Positions 7,204 to 15,479 of a stretch of 26,559 nt of DNA are shown piece after piece. The position numbers and the translations under genes are program-made. Source of the DNA: an uncultured Bacteroides sp. (GTDB lineage Bacteria > Bacteroidota > Bacteroidia > Bacteroidales > Bacteroidaceae); the NCBI GenBank assembly GCA_937890825.1, contig CALADS010000012.1, positions 1-26,559 of the forward strand, given 5' to 3'. Numbering within the stretch: position 1 is the first letter of the stretch; each line of letters opens with the position of its first letter. Below the pieces are notes generated by a model. That model worked only from the letters and a program-made list of their open reading frames with translations, was not told where the DNA came from and did not search any database.

Positions 7204-7211
7204 TACATTTG
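7204..7211 (+). promoter_or_regulatory. -7 element for lptB
   Basis: TACATTTG matches TAnnTTTG and is 17 bases before the ATG at 7229. It is the same octamer used by the divergent mlaE promoter, and the two form a compact back-to-back pair. Confidence 0.6.
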
Positions 7212-7228
7212 CGGCAAAATAAGCAGCT

Positions 7229-7984
7229 ATGGAAGAGAGTAAAATGGTGCTTCGCACGGAAGATTTGGTCAAAAGGTATGGTAAGCGTACGGTAGTTAGC
7301 CATGTATCGTTTGATGTGAAACAGGGTGAAATCGTAGGTTTGTTAGGACCTAACGGGGCAGGAAAAACTACTTCGTTCTATATGACAGTAGGCTTGGTAA
7401 CTCCCAATGAAGGACGTATTTTTCTGGATGATTTGGATATAACAAATTATCCGGTTTATAAGAGGGCACAGACCGGTATTGGATATCTTGCTCAAGAAGC
7501 GTCTGTATTTCGACAAATGAGTGTGGAAGATAATATCGCTTCTGTGTTGGAAATGACCAATAAACCTTTGGACTATCAAAAAGATAAGTTGGAGAGCCTG
7601 ATTGCTGAATTTCGTCTTCAAAAAGTTCGGAAGAATAAAGGAAATCAATTGTCCGGAGGTGAGCGTCGTCGTACTGAAATAGCCCGTTGCCTGGCTATTG
7701 ATCCTAAATTCATTATGCTCGACGAACCGTTTGCAGGTGTAGACCCTATTGCGGTGGAAGATATTCAGCAAATTGTGTGGAAATTGAAAGATAAGAATAT
7801 CGGAATATTAATAACCGACCACAATGTGCAGGAAACTCTCAGCATTACCAGTCGTGCTTATCTTTTGTTTGAAGGTAAAATTCTGTTTCAAGGCACTCCG
7901 GAAGAATTGGCAGAGAATCAAATCGTTCGCGAAAAATATCTTAGCAACAGTTTTGTCTTGCGTCGTAAGGATTTTATGGTCTAG
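7229..7984 (+). CDS. lptB: LPS export ABC transporter ATPase LptB
   Basis: LptB is the cytoplasmic ATPase of the LptB2FGC complex that extracts lipopolysaccharide from the inner membrane. The 251-residue protein has Walker A GPNGAGKT (40-47), signature LSGGERRR (141-148) and Walker B IMLDEP followed by FAGVDP (162-173). The FAGVDPIAV stretch and the H-loop TDHNVQETL are typical of LptB. It stands apart from lptC/F/G in this window. ATG 7229 is preferred, with ATG 7244 (residue 6) as an alternative. The nearest genes are the Mla-type transporter genes on the opposite strand, which also handle envelope lipids. Confidence 0.93.
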   Translation: MEESKMVLRTEDLVKRYGKRTVVSHVSFDVKQGEIVGLLGPNGAGKTTSFYMTVGLVTPNEGRIFLDDLDITNYPVYKRAQTGIGYLAQEASVFRQMSVEDNIASVLEMTNKPLDYQKDKLESLIAEFRLQKVRKNKGNQLSGGERRRTEIARCLAIDPKFIMLDEPFAGVDPIAVEDIQQIVWKLKDKNIGILITDHNVQETLSITSRAYLLFEGKILFQGTPEELAENQIVREKYLSNSFVLRRKDFMV

Positions 7985-8013
7985 TTGCTAGTACAAATTA
8001 ATCGGCTTCTTTT

Positions 8014-8044
8014 TTTGATAATTAAAAGAATAGCACTATTTTTG
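8014..8044 (+). promoter_or_regulatory. Complete promoter (TTTG-N19-TATTTTTG) for tig
   Basis: TTTG at 8014-8017 and TATTTTTG at 8037-8044 are separated by exactly 19 bases, a full match to the Bacteroidetes TTTG-N19-21-TAnnTTTG promoter. The tig ATG follows 54 bases later. Confidence 0.8.
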
Positions 8045-8098
8045 CACGCTCAATTTAATTTTTGGAATATAGTATAAATCAAATAAATAATCGTCAGA

Positions 8099-9454
8099 AT
8101 GAACGTTTCATTACAAAACATTGACAAGGTAAACGCATTGCTTACCGTTAAGCTGGAAAAAGCTGATTATCAGGAAAAAGTAGATAAATCCTTGAAACAA
8201 ATTCGTCAAAAGGCCCAAGTTCCGGGATTTCGTCCGGGTATGGTTCCTATGGGACTTGTAAAGAAGATGTATGGAAAATCAGTTTTGGCAGAAGAAGTGA
8301 ATAAGGTACTGTCTGAAACTGTATATAAGTACATTCAAGATAATAAAGTAAATATCTTGGGTGAACCGCTTCCGAATGAAGAGAAACAACCGGAAATCGA
8401 TTTTGATACGATGGAAGAGTTTGAATTCTTGTTTGATATCGCATTGGCTCCTGAATTTACAGCAGAAGTAAGTGGAGAAGATAAAGTAGATTACTATGAT
8501 ATCGAAGTGACCGATGACATGGTAAACTCTCAGATTAAGGCTTATACGCAGCGTAATGGACATTATGATAAAGTAGAATCTTATGAAGACAATGATATGC
8601 TGAAAGGACTTTTGGCGGAATTGGGTGAAGATGGTTCTACTAAAGAAGGTGGCATTCAGGTAGAAGGTGCTGTAATGATGCCTTCTTATATGAAAAATGA
8701 GGAACAGAAAGCTATCTTTGCTAATGCCAAGGTAAACGATGTATTGGTGTTCAACCCCTACACTGCATGGGATGGTAATGCTGCTGAGCTGGCTTCATTG
8801 TTGAAAATTGACAAGGAGGCAGTAGCAGAAGTTAAGGCTAATTTCAGTTTCCAAGTGGAGGAAATCACTCGTTTCGTGGAAGGTGAATTGAATCAGGAAA
8901 TCTTCGATCAGGTATTCGGTAAAGATACTGTAAAAGATGCTGATGAATTCCGTGCAAAAGTAAAAGAAGTTATTGCTAAGCAGTTTGTTGCAGATAGCGA
9001 TTACAAATTCTTGCTGGATTTCCGTAAAGTAATGTTGGAAAAAGTAGGTAAGTTGGAATTCCCGGATGCTATGTTGAAGCGCATCATGCGTTTGAACAAT
9101 CCGGATAAGGATGAAAAGTTTGTAGAAGACAATTATGAAAAGAGTTTGGAAGAACTGACTTGGCATCTTGTAAAGGAACAATTGGTAAAAGCCAATGAAA
9201 TCAAGGTAGAACAAGAAGATGTAGCTAATATGGCTAAAGAAGCTACTCGTGCTCAGTTTGCTCAATACGGTATGTTGAGTGTGCCTGAAGAAATTCTGGA
9301 GAACTATGCTAAGGAAATGTTGAAGAAGAAAGAAAGCGTAGAAGGATTGGTTAATCGTGTAGTAGAAACTAAACTTGCTGCAGCTTTGAAGAATCAGTTG
9401 ACATTGGAACACAAAGGTATCTCTGCTGAAGATTTCAATAAGATGTTTGAATAA
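8099..9454 (+). CDS. tig: Trigger factor
   Basis: Trigger factor is the ribosome-bound chaperone that meets nascent chains. In this 451-residue protein the N-terminal ribosome-binding domain is recognised by the signature GFRPGMVP (43-50), followed by a helical segment ending near residue 115. The middle region, about 140-260, aligns in position with the PPIase domain but lacks the usual FKBP signature, so prolyl isomerase activity is doubtful. The C-terminal chaperone arms (about 270-451) are helical and charged. It is followed by a terminator and then clpP and clpX, the common tig-clpP-clpX order. The complete promoter upstream suggests strong expression. Confidence 0.93.
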   Translation: MNVSLQNIDKVNALLTVKLEKADYQEKVDKSLKQIRQKAQVPGFRPGMVPMGLVKKMYGKSVLAEEVNKVLSETVYKYIQDNKVNILGEPLPNEEKQPEIDFDTMEEFEFLFDIALAPEFTAEVSGEDKVDYYDIEVTDDMVNSQIKAYTQRNGHYDKVESYEDNDMLKGLLAELGEDGSTKEGGIQVEGAVMMPSYMKNEEQKAIFANAKVNDVLVFNPYTAWDGNAAELASLLKIDKEAVAEVKANFSFQVEEITRFVEGELNQEIFDQVFGKDTVKDADEFRAKVKEVIAKQFVADSDYKFLLDFRKVMLEKVGKLEFPDAMLKRIMRLNNPDKDEKFVEDNYEKSLEELTWHLVKEQLVKANEIKVEQEDVANMAKEATRAQFAQYGMLSVPEEILENYAKEMLKKKESVEGLVNRVVETKLAAALKNQLTLEHKGISAEDFNKMFE

Positions 9455-9491
9455 GAATTAGCTGGTATTGCTTAGCTGATACATATAGAAG

Positions 9492-9530
9492 AAGCACAGG
9501 GTTTTATTGATAAAACTCTGTGCTTTTTTT
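9492..9530 (+). terminator. Intrinsic terminator after tig
   Basis: A 15-bp stem (9492-9506 with 9511-9525, one G-U pair) closes a 4-base loop and runs into a T-tract to 9530. Confidence 0.92.
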
Positions 9531-9559
9531 GTGTCTCTGTGTACTTTTTCGTTTCTTTG
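9528..9559 (+). promoter_or_regulatory. Probable clpP promoter overlapping the tig terminator
   Basis: TTTG (9528-9531), formed by the end of the tig terminator T-run plus the next G, is 20 bases before TTTCTTTG (9552-9559). The latter differs from TAnnTTTG at one position. The clpP ATG follows 33 bases later. Confidence 0.55.
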
Positions 9560-9592
9560 CACTTGCATTATAAAAACTAAAGTTCAAAGAAA

Positions 9593-10255
9593 ATGGATGA
9601 TTTTAGAAAATACGCAACGAAACATTTGGGAATGAGTAGCTTGATGCTTGATGATGTAATCAAGTCTCAGAATGGATACCTCAATCCTTATATTTTGGAA
9701 GAGCGTCAACTCAATGTAACACAATTGGATGTATTCTCTCGTTTGATGATGGACCGTATAATTTTCTTAGGTACGCAGATTGATGATTATACAGCCAATA
9801 CTTTGCAAGCTCAGTTGCTTTATTTGGATTCTGTAGATCCAGGTAAGGATATCTCAATTTATATTAATTCACCGGGTGGATCTGTATATGCAGGATTAGG
9901 TATCTACGATACTATGCAGTTTATCAGTAGTGATGTGGCAACTATCTGTACAGGTATGGCAGCTAGTATGGCTGCAGTATTGCTGGTGGCTGGAGCAGAA
10001 GGTAAGCGTTCGGCATTGACTCATTCTCGAGTAATGATTCATCAGCCGCTGGGAGGTGCACAAGGCCAAGCTTCTGATATAGAAATCACTGCGCGTGAGA
10101 TTATGAAGATAAAGAAAGAACTTTATACTATTATAGCCGATCATTCACATACACCATTTGATAAAGTATGGGCTGATTCTGATCGAGATTATTGGATGAC
10201 TGCTCAGGAAGCTAAAGAATATGGTATGGTCGACGAAGTGTTGATTAAGAAATAA
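9593..10255 (+). CDS. clpP: ATP-dependent Clp protease proteolytic subunit
   Basis: ClpP is the serine protease chamber that degrades proteins unfolded by ClpX. The 220-residue length is normal with a short N-terminal extension. The nucleophile is Ser125 in GMAASMAA, the base is His150 in MIHQPLGG, and the acid is probably Asp199 in DRDYWMTAQEA. The INSPGGSVYAGL motif (91-102) is also present. clpX begins 4 bases after the stop codon, so both partners share one transcript. Confidence 0.97.
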   Translation: MDDFRKYATKHLGMSSLMLDDVIKSQNGYLNPYILEERQLNVTQLDVFSRLMMDRIIFLGTQIDDYTANTLQAQLLYLDSVDPGKDISIYINSPGGSVYAGLGIYDTMQFISSDVATICTGMAASMAAVLLVAGAEGKRSALTHSRVMIHQPLGGAQGQASDIEITAREIMKIKKELYTIIADHSHTPFDKVWADSDRDYWMTAQEAKEYGMVDEVLIKK

Positions 10256-10259
10256 AAGA

Positions 10260-11501
10260 ATGGCAGAAACTAGAAAAAATAAAGATAGATGCAGCTTTTG
10301 TGGTCGTTCCAGTGATGAGGTAGATTTGCTGATTACCGGTGTGAATGGTTTTATCTGTAATCATTGTGTAGAGCAAGCTAGCCAAATCATTCGGGATACC
10401 GTGGGGAGCAGGAAGCAAAATGCTTCAAACTTGAACTTGACGGAATTGCCTAAGCCTATAGAAATCAAAAAGTTTCTTGACCAATATGTTATTGGACAAG
10501 ATGATGCTAAGCGCTTTTTATCAGTTGCCGTTTATAATCATTATAAGCGCCTACTGCAAAATGACACGAAGGATGATGTGGAAATTGAAAAATCAAACAT
10601 TATCATGGTGGGAAGCACGGGAACAGGAAAAACTCTCTTGGCTCGTACCATAGCTAAATTGTTGCATGTACCTTTTACAATTGTAGATGCTACTGTGTTG
10701 ACGGAAGCGGGTTATGTAGGAGAGGATATCGAAAGCATTTTAACCCGTTTGTTGCAGGTCGCTGATTATAATGTGGCTGAAGCTGAGCAGGGTATTGTGT
10801 TTATTGATGAAATAGACAAAATTGCACGTAAGGGAGATAATCCGTCTATTACGCGTGATGTGAGTGGTGAAGGAGTGCAGCAAGGCCTCTTGAAACTGCT
10901 CGAAGGTTCGGTAGTTAATGTACCGCCTCAGGGAGGCAGAAAGCATCCTGATCAAAAAATGATTCCGGTCAATACCAAAAATATATTATTTATTTGTGGC
11001 GGTGCATTTGATGGCATTGAGAAAAAAATAGCTCAGCGTTTGAATACACATGTTGTTGGCTACAGTGCAGTTCGGAATACGGCTGTTGTCGATAAGAATA
11101 ACTTGATGCAGTATATTTCACCACAAGATTTGAAGTCATTTGGTTTGATACCCGAAATTATCGGACGCTTACCTGTACTTACTTATTTGAATCCTTTGGA
11201 TAGAAATGCTTTGCGCTCTATTTTAACGGAACCTAAAAATTCTATTATCAAGCAATATGTCAAGTTGTTTGCAATGGATAAAGTAAAGTTGACTTTTGAG
11301 CCGGAAGTATTTGAATACATTGTAGATAAAGCTGTGGAATTCAAGTTGGGAGCACGCGGTTTGCGTTCTATTGTAGAAACCATTATGATGGATGCCATGT
11401 TTGAAATTCCTTCTTCAAAGCGGAAAACTCTGGTGGTAACATTAGAATATGCTAAGCAGCAGTTGGATAAAGCCAATATGGCTTCTTTGCAAAGTGTTTA
11501 A
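10260..11501 (+). CDS. clpX: ClpX ATPase, unfoldase subunit of ClpXP
   Basis: ClpX unfolds substrates and feeds them to ClpP. The 413-residue protein starts with the ClpX zinc-binding domain (Cys11, 14, 33, 36) for adaptor and substrate recognition. The AAA+ domain has Walker A GSTGTGKT (118-125), the GYVG pore loop (151-154), Walker B VFIDEID (180-186) and an RKH loop (GGRKHPDQ, about 233-240). The sensor-2 region GARGLRSIVE is present near residue 360. It is placed 4 bases after clpP. Confidence 0.97.
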   Translation: MAETRKNKDRCSFCGRSSDEVDLLITGVNGFICNHCVEQASQIIRDTVGSRKQNASNLNLTELPKPIEIKKFLDQYVIGQDDAKRFLSVAVYNHYKRLLQNDTKDDVEIEKSNIIMVGSTGTGKTLLARTIAKLLHVPFTIVDATVLTEAGYVGEDIESILTRLLQVADYNVAEAEQGIVFIDEIDKIARKGDNPSITRDVSGEGVQQGLLKLLEGSVVNVPPQGGRKHPDQKMIPVNTKNILFICGGAFDGIEKKIAQRLNTHVVGYSAVRNTAVVDKNNLMQYISPQDLKSFGLIPEIIGRLPVLTYLNPLDRNALRSILTEPKNSIIKQYVKLFAMDKVKLTFEPEVFEYIVDKAVEFKLGARGLRSIVETIMMDAMFEIPSSKRKTLVVTLEYAKQQLDKANMASLQSV

Positions 11502-11590
11502 AATCAATAGGTAATGCATAGATTCGTTTTTTTTTCTGCGAGATGAGAAAATATTCATCTGATTTTGCTTGAAAATTAAGAAGTTGTTTA

Positions 11591-11598
11591 TAACTTTG
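11591..11598 (+). promoter_or_regulatory. -7 element for recQ (TAACTTTG)
   Basis: TAACTTTG matches TAnnTTTG and lies 72 bases before the recQ ATG. The closest -33 candidate is CTTG at 11568-11571, with a 19-base spacer. Confidence 0.55.
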
Positions 11599-11670
11599 TT
11601 AGACTTCTTTGTATGGAATACACAGAGTAGTAAAGCAATCAAATGATAACTTATAAACAACCTATGAATC

Positions 11671-13854
11671 ATGGCAGGGAAGAATAATAATTTGACAGAC
11701 CAACTGAAGAAATATTTTGGATTCGACACTTTTAAAGGAAATCAGGAAGCCATCATTGAGAATCTCTTGGCTGGTAATGATACCTTTGTATTGATGCCTA
11801 CAGGAGGTGGTAAGTCTTTGTGTTACCAGTTGCCTTCTTTGTTGATGGAAGGGACCGCAATTGTAATTTCTCCTTTGATTGCGTTGATGAAAAATCAGGT
11901 TGATGCGATGCGTAATTTCAGTGAAGAAGACGGAATCGCTCATTTTATTAATTCTTCTTTAAATAAGGGTGCTATTGATCAGGTAAAGTCAGATATTCTT
12001 GCTGGAAAGACTAAGCTGCTTTATGTGGCTCCGGAGTCTCTTACCAAGGAAGAAAACGTAGAGTTTTTAAAAACGGTAAAAATCTCATTTTATGCGGTAG
12101 ATGAGGCGCACTGTATTTCTGAATGGGGGCATGATTTCCGTCCAGAGTATAGACGCATTCGTCCTATCATTAATGAAATCGGGCAAGCTCCATTAATAGC
12201 ATTGACAGCTACAGCTACACCAAAAGTGCAGCATGACATTCAAAAAAATTTGGGAATGATTGACGCGCAAGTTTTTAAGTCGTCTTTCAATCGCCCGAAT
12301 TTGTATTATGAAGTACGGCCTAAAACAGTAAATATTGATAAGGACATTATCAAGTTTATTAAAAATAATCCGGAGAAGTCTGGAATTATTTATTGTTTGA
12401 GCCGTAAGAAGGTTGAAGAACTAGCTGAAATATTACAGGCCAACGGTATTAATGCCAGAGCATACCATGCAGGCATGGATTCGGCTACACGCACTCAGAA
12501 TCAAGATGATTTTCTGATGGAGAAAATTGATGTAATTGTGGCTACCATTGCTTTTGGTATGGGAATTGATAAGCCAGATGTGCGGTATGTGATACATTAT
12601 GATATACCTAAGAGTCTCGAGGGGTATTATCAGGAAACTGGTCGTGCTGGTAGAGACGGAGGTGAGGGGCAATGCATTACCTTTTATACAAATAAAGACT
12701 TGCAGAAACTAGAAAAGTTTATGCAAGGAAAACCTGTGGCAGAGCAGGAAATAGGCAAGCAGCTTCTGCTGGAAACTGCTGCGTATGCCGAATCTTCTGT
12801 GTGTCGTCGAAAAACGCTGTTGCATTATTTCGGTGAGGAGTATACAGAAGAGAACTGTGGAAATTGTGACAATTGTTTAAATCCTAAAAAACAAGTGGAA
12901 GCTCAAGATTTATTGTGCACTGTTATTGAAACTGTATTGGCGGTTAAAGAGAATTTTAAGGCCGATTATGTTATAGATGTAATTCAAGGTAAGGAAACTT
13001 CGGAAATTCAGGCTCATTTGCATGAAGATTTGGAGGTTTTCGGCTCTGGTATGGGCGAAGAAGACAGAACTTGGAATGCAGTAATCCGTCAAGCCTTGAT
13101 AGCTGGTTATTTGAGTAAAGACGTTGAGAACTACGGCTTATTGAAGGTGACAGATGAAGGGAAGAAGTTTTTGAAACGTCCTAAATCATTTAAGATTGTA
13201 GAAGATACTGATTTCGAAGAATTGGAAGAAGAAGCTCCGATGCGTGGAGGAGGTGCTTGTGCCGTTGACCCGGCTCTCTATTCTATGCTTAAAGATTTAA
13301 GAAAGAAATTATCCAAACAATTGGAAGTTCCTCCTTATGTCATTTTTCAGGATCCTTCACTTGAGGCTATGGCTACCATTTATCCTATTACTTTGGATGA
13401 ACTGCAGAATATTCCCGGAGTAGGTGCTGGTAAGGCTAAGCGTTATGGAGAGGAATTCTGCAAGTTGATTAAGCGGCATTGCGAGGAAAATGAGATAGAA
13501 CGTCCGGAAGATTTGCGTGTGCGGACAGTAGCCAACAAGTCAAAAATGAAAGTTGCTATTATCCAGGCAATTGACCGTAAGGTAGCATTAGATGATATTG
13601 CAATGTCAAAAGGTATCGAGTTCGATGAATTGCTCGATGAAATTGAAGCAATTGTCTATTCTGGTACTAAATTAAATATTGATTATTTCTTGGAAGATAT
13701 CATGGATGAAGATCATATGCTGGATATTTATGATTATTTCAAGGAGTCTACGACTGATGATATCGATGATGCATTGGATGAATTAGGTGATGAATTTACA
13801 GAAGAGGAAGTACGTTTGGTACGTATTAAATTCATTTCTGAAATGGCTAACTAA
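11671..13854 (+). CDS. recQ: ATP-dependent DNA helicase RecQ
   Basis: RecQ is a 3'-5' superfamily 2 helicase for recombination and fork repair. This 727-residue protein has motif I TGGGKS (44-49), DEAH (144-147) and motif VI QETGRAGRDG (321-330). The zinc-binding cysteines are 378, 396, 399 and 402, followed by a winged-helix RQC region (about 405-515) and an HRDC domain (about 534-605). A further C-terminal segment of about 110 residues is helical and acidic with an HTH-like part, typical of Bacteroidetes and some other long RecQ proteins; E. coli RecQ is shorter. It ends in a bidirectional terminator facing lemA. Confidence 0.95.
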   Translation: MAGKNNNLTDQLKKYFGFDTFKGNQEAIIENLLAGNDTFVLMPTGGGKSLCYQLPSLLMEGTAIVISPLIALMKNQVDAMRNFSEEDGIAHFINSSLNKGAIDQVKSDILAGKTKLLYVAPESLTKEENVEFLKTVKISFYAVDEAHCISEWGHDFRPEYRRIRPIINEIGQAPLIALTATATPKVQHDIQKNLGMIDAQVFKSSFNRPNLYYEVRPKTVNIDKDIIKFIKNNPEKSGIIYCLSRKKVEELAEILQANGINARAYHAGMDSATRTQNQDDFLMEKIDVIVATIAFGMGIDKPDVRYVIHYDIPKSLEGYYQETGRAGRDGGEGQCITFYTNKDLQKLEKFMQGKPVAEQEIGKQLLLETAAYAESSVCRRKTLLHYFGEEYTEENCGNCDNCLNPKKQVEAQDLLCTVIETVLAVKENFKADYVIDVIQGKETSEIQAHLHEDLEVFGSGMGEEDRTWNAVIRQALIAGYLSKDVENYGLLKVTDEGKKFLKRPKSFKIVEDTDFEELEEEAPMRGGGACAVDPALYSMLKDLRKKLSKQLEVPPYVIFQDPSLEAMATIYPITLDELQNIPGVGAGKAKRYGEEFCKLIKRHCEENEIERPEDLRVRTVANKSKMKVAIIQAIDRKVALDDIAMSKGIEFDELLDEIEAIVYSGTKLNIDYFLEDIMDEDHMLDIYDYFKESTTDDIDDALDELGDEFTEEEVRLVRIKFISEMAN

Positions 13855-13875
13855 TAAGTTACTTTCAATGTGTAT

Positions 13876-13917
13876 AAAAAAATAGCGGTACTGTAACAGA
13901 GCACCGCTATTTTTTTT
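13876..13917. terminator. Bidirectional terminator between recQ and lemA
   Basis: AAAAAAATAGCGGT (13876-13889) pairs with ACCGCTATTTTTTT (13903-13916). Ts follow on the plus strand, and the A-run on the left gives Ts on the minus strand, so it can stop both convergent transcripts. Confidence 0.92.
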
Positions 13918-13927
13918 GCATTTTTCA

Positions 13928-14509
13928 TTAGAATTCTACTTTGGGAGCTTGGGCTGCGCCTTCTGATGCTTCAAAGTAGGCACGTTTTTCAAAGCCAAAA
14001 AGATTGGCTAATATATTTTTAGGGAATCGGCGAATAGAAGTATTAAATTCCTTAGCGACATTATTGAAATTCGTGCGGGCTACGTTAATGCGGTTTTCGG
14101 TACCTTCCAGTTGTGCCTGTAGTTCTGAAAACTGTTGATTGGCTTTTAAATCCGGGTATCTTTCAGTGATAGCCAATAGCTTGCCTAGTGCAGAGGTTAT
14201 GACTCCTTGTGCTTTTTGGTACTCTGCCAACTTTTCCGGTGTCAGGTCATCAGCATTGACTTTGATTTGTGTAGCTTGGCTACGAGCGGAAATTACGCCT
14301 TCCAATGTTTCTTTTTCATGTTGAGCATACCCCTTGACAGTATTTACCAGATTGGGGATTAAATCAGCTCTTCGTTGATATTGGGTTTCTACATTGGCCC
14401 ATTCATTGGCTACTTTTTCATCCATCGAAACCAAACCGTTATATCCGGTGATAGCCCAAACTGTGAGTAAGGCTACTACTACAATGAGAATAATACTTGA
14501 TTTTTTCAT
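13928..14509 (-). CDS. lemA: LemA family membrane protein
   Basis: This 193-residue LemA-type protein has an N-terminal membrane anchor (about residues 5-22) followed by a helical, coiled-coil-like domain. The family signature is visible in NEWANVETQYQRRADLIPNL (36-55) and in the later NVARTNFN segment. LemA proteins are widespread in bacterial envelopes but their molecular function is not settled. It is the last gene of the minus-strand operon, 32 bases after the TPM-domain gene; LemA and TPM proteins are often encoded together, suggesting a shared envelope task. Confidence 0.92.
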   Translation of the reverse strand: MKKSSIILIVVVALLTVWAITGYNGLVSMDEKVANEWANVETQYQRRADLIPNLVNTVKGYAQHEKETLEGVISARSQATQIKVNADDLTPEKLAEYQKAQGVITSALGKLLAITERYPDLKANQQFSELQAQLEGTENRINVARTNFNNVAKEFNTSIRRFPKNILANLFGFEKRAYFEASEGAAQAPKVEF

Positions 14510-14541
14510 GTGTCTTTTTGTTGTTATTGAATTAAATAGTT

Positions 14542-15447
14542 TTAGAATCTAGAACCGGCACCTCCTCCGCCACCAGCACCACCGCCAAAGCTGCCACCGC
14601 CAAAGCTACCTCCGCCGAATCCTCCTCCTCCGAAAATAATCGGGCCATTGCCTCCTCTGTTACGATAGTGTTCGTCATACGATTCCTGACGGCGGGTTAT
14701 CAAATGCCCGCAATGTTGGCAGATATAAGTTACTTCCTCTGTTTTTATGCCGTTTCTGCGTGCGATAATTCGGCTGTTAGTTCGTTGTAATTGGTGTTGT
14801 CCACATTGAGGGCATTTGCTGGCTGTGCGTACAGCAAAATAAAAGATCAATCCTCCTAGCATAATGAATCCTAGAAAGAGACCTATTCCTGTAAATACAC
14901 CGGTTGTCGAGTTATCCAGTGAATCTTCGTTTTTCATACTGTCTTCCAATCGTATGCATACAGCCTTTACGCCGGCTGTCATACCTTCATTCCATTGCCC
15001 GTTTTTAAGGTAAGGAATCATATAGCGCATTTGTATACGTTTGCAGATGGCATCCGGCAAATCTCCTTCCAGTCCGTATCCGGTATAAAATTGTATGCAA
15101 CGTTGGTCGGTGACTAGTAGTATCACCAATCCGTTATTCTTTCCTTTTTTGCCTACTCCCCACTCATTCAGCAGTTGATGACAAAAGTCAAAGCAACTGG
15201 TTTCACCGATGGAAGGCAATACGGCAACCACCGTTTCTATTCCAGTTTGTTGTTCCAACTCATAAAGCATCCTGTCAATTTCGCGTTGCGATTCCGGTGT
15301 AAGGATATTCTCTGGGTTACAGGTATATCTGGTACGGTCTTGAAGATGTACTTTGGGCAGGTTTTCGGGCGTGTAGATAGTTTGTTGTGCCGATGTAAGG
15401 CATACACAGCAAGTAATCAGTAGAAATAACAGGGAGATTCGTTTCAT
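14542..15447 (-). CDS. TPM-domain membrane protein with zinc ribbon and Gly-rich tail
   Basis: This is a 301-residue envelope protein. A signal peptide (1-20, MKRISLLFLL...) is followed by a TPM domain (about 44-170, formerly DUF477), a membrane segment (about 184-206), a zinc ribbon-like part with Cys212/215 and Cys243/246, and a C-terminal tail (about 265-301) of GGGSF-type repeats. TPM domains are best known from a plant photosystem II repair protein; the bacterial function is unclear. The start is set at ATG 15447, which gives a clean signal peptide; a TTG at 15483 would place 12 extra residues in front and overlap the upstream stop codon. The gene lies between an alpha/beta hydrolase and lemA. 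Confidence 0.88.
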   Translation of the reverse strand: MKRISLLFLLITCCVCLTSAQQTIYTPENLPKVHLQDRTRYTCNPENILTPESQREIDRMLYELEQQTGIETVVAVLPSIGETSCFDFCHQLLNEWGVGKKGKNNGLVILLVTDQRCIQFYTGYGLEGDLPDAICKRIQMRYMIPYLKNGQWNEGMTAGVKAVCIRLEDSMKNEDSLDNSTTGVFTGIGLFLGFIMLGGLIFYFAVRTASKCPQCGQHQLQRTNSRIIARRNGIKTEEVTYICQHCGHLITRRQESYDEHYRNRGGNGPIIFGGGGFGGGSFGGGSFGGGAGGGGGAGSRF

Positions 15448-15479
15448 ATATTGTTCGATTTCTGATATTAGTGTATCGG

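Noticed and set aside
7154..7303. Fifty-residue N-terminal extension of mlaE
   Set aside because: It runs through both divergent -7 elements and into the lptB coding region; MFKALETVGKY at 7153 is the natural start.
8795..9412. 205-residue open frame on the minus strand opposite tig
   Set aside because: It is a Phe/Gln/Ser-rich shadow of the lysine/glutamate-rich trigger factor sequence, with no supporting signals.
14570..14640. Short GC-rich repeats considered as a CRISPR or DNA repeat element
   Set aside because: They simply encode the glycine-rich tail of the TPM protein in frame.
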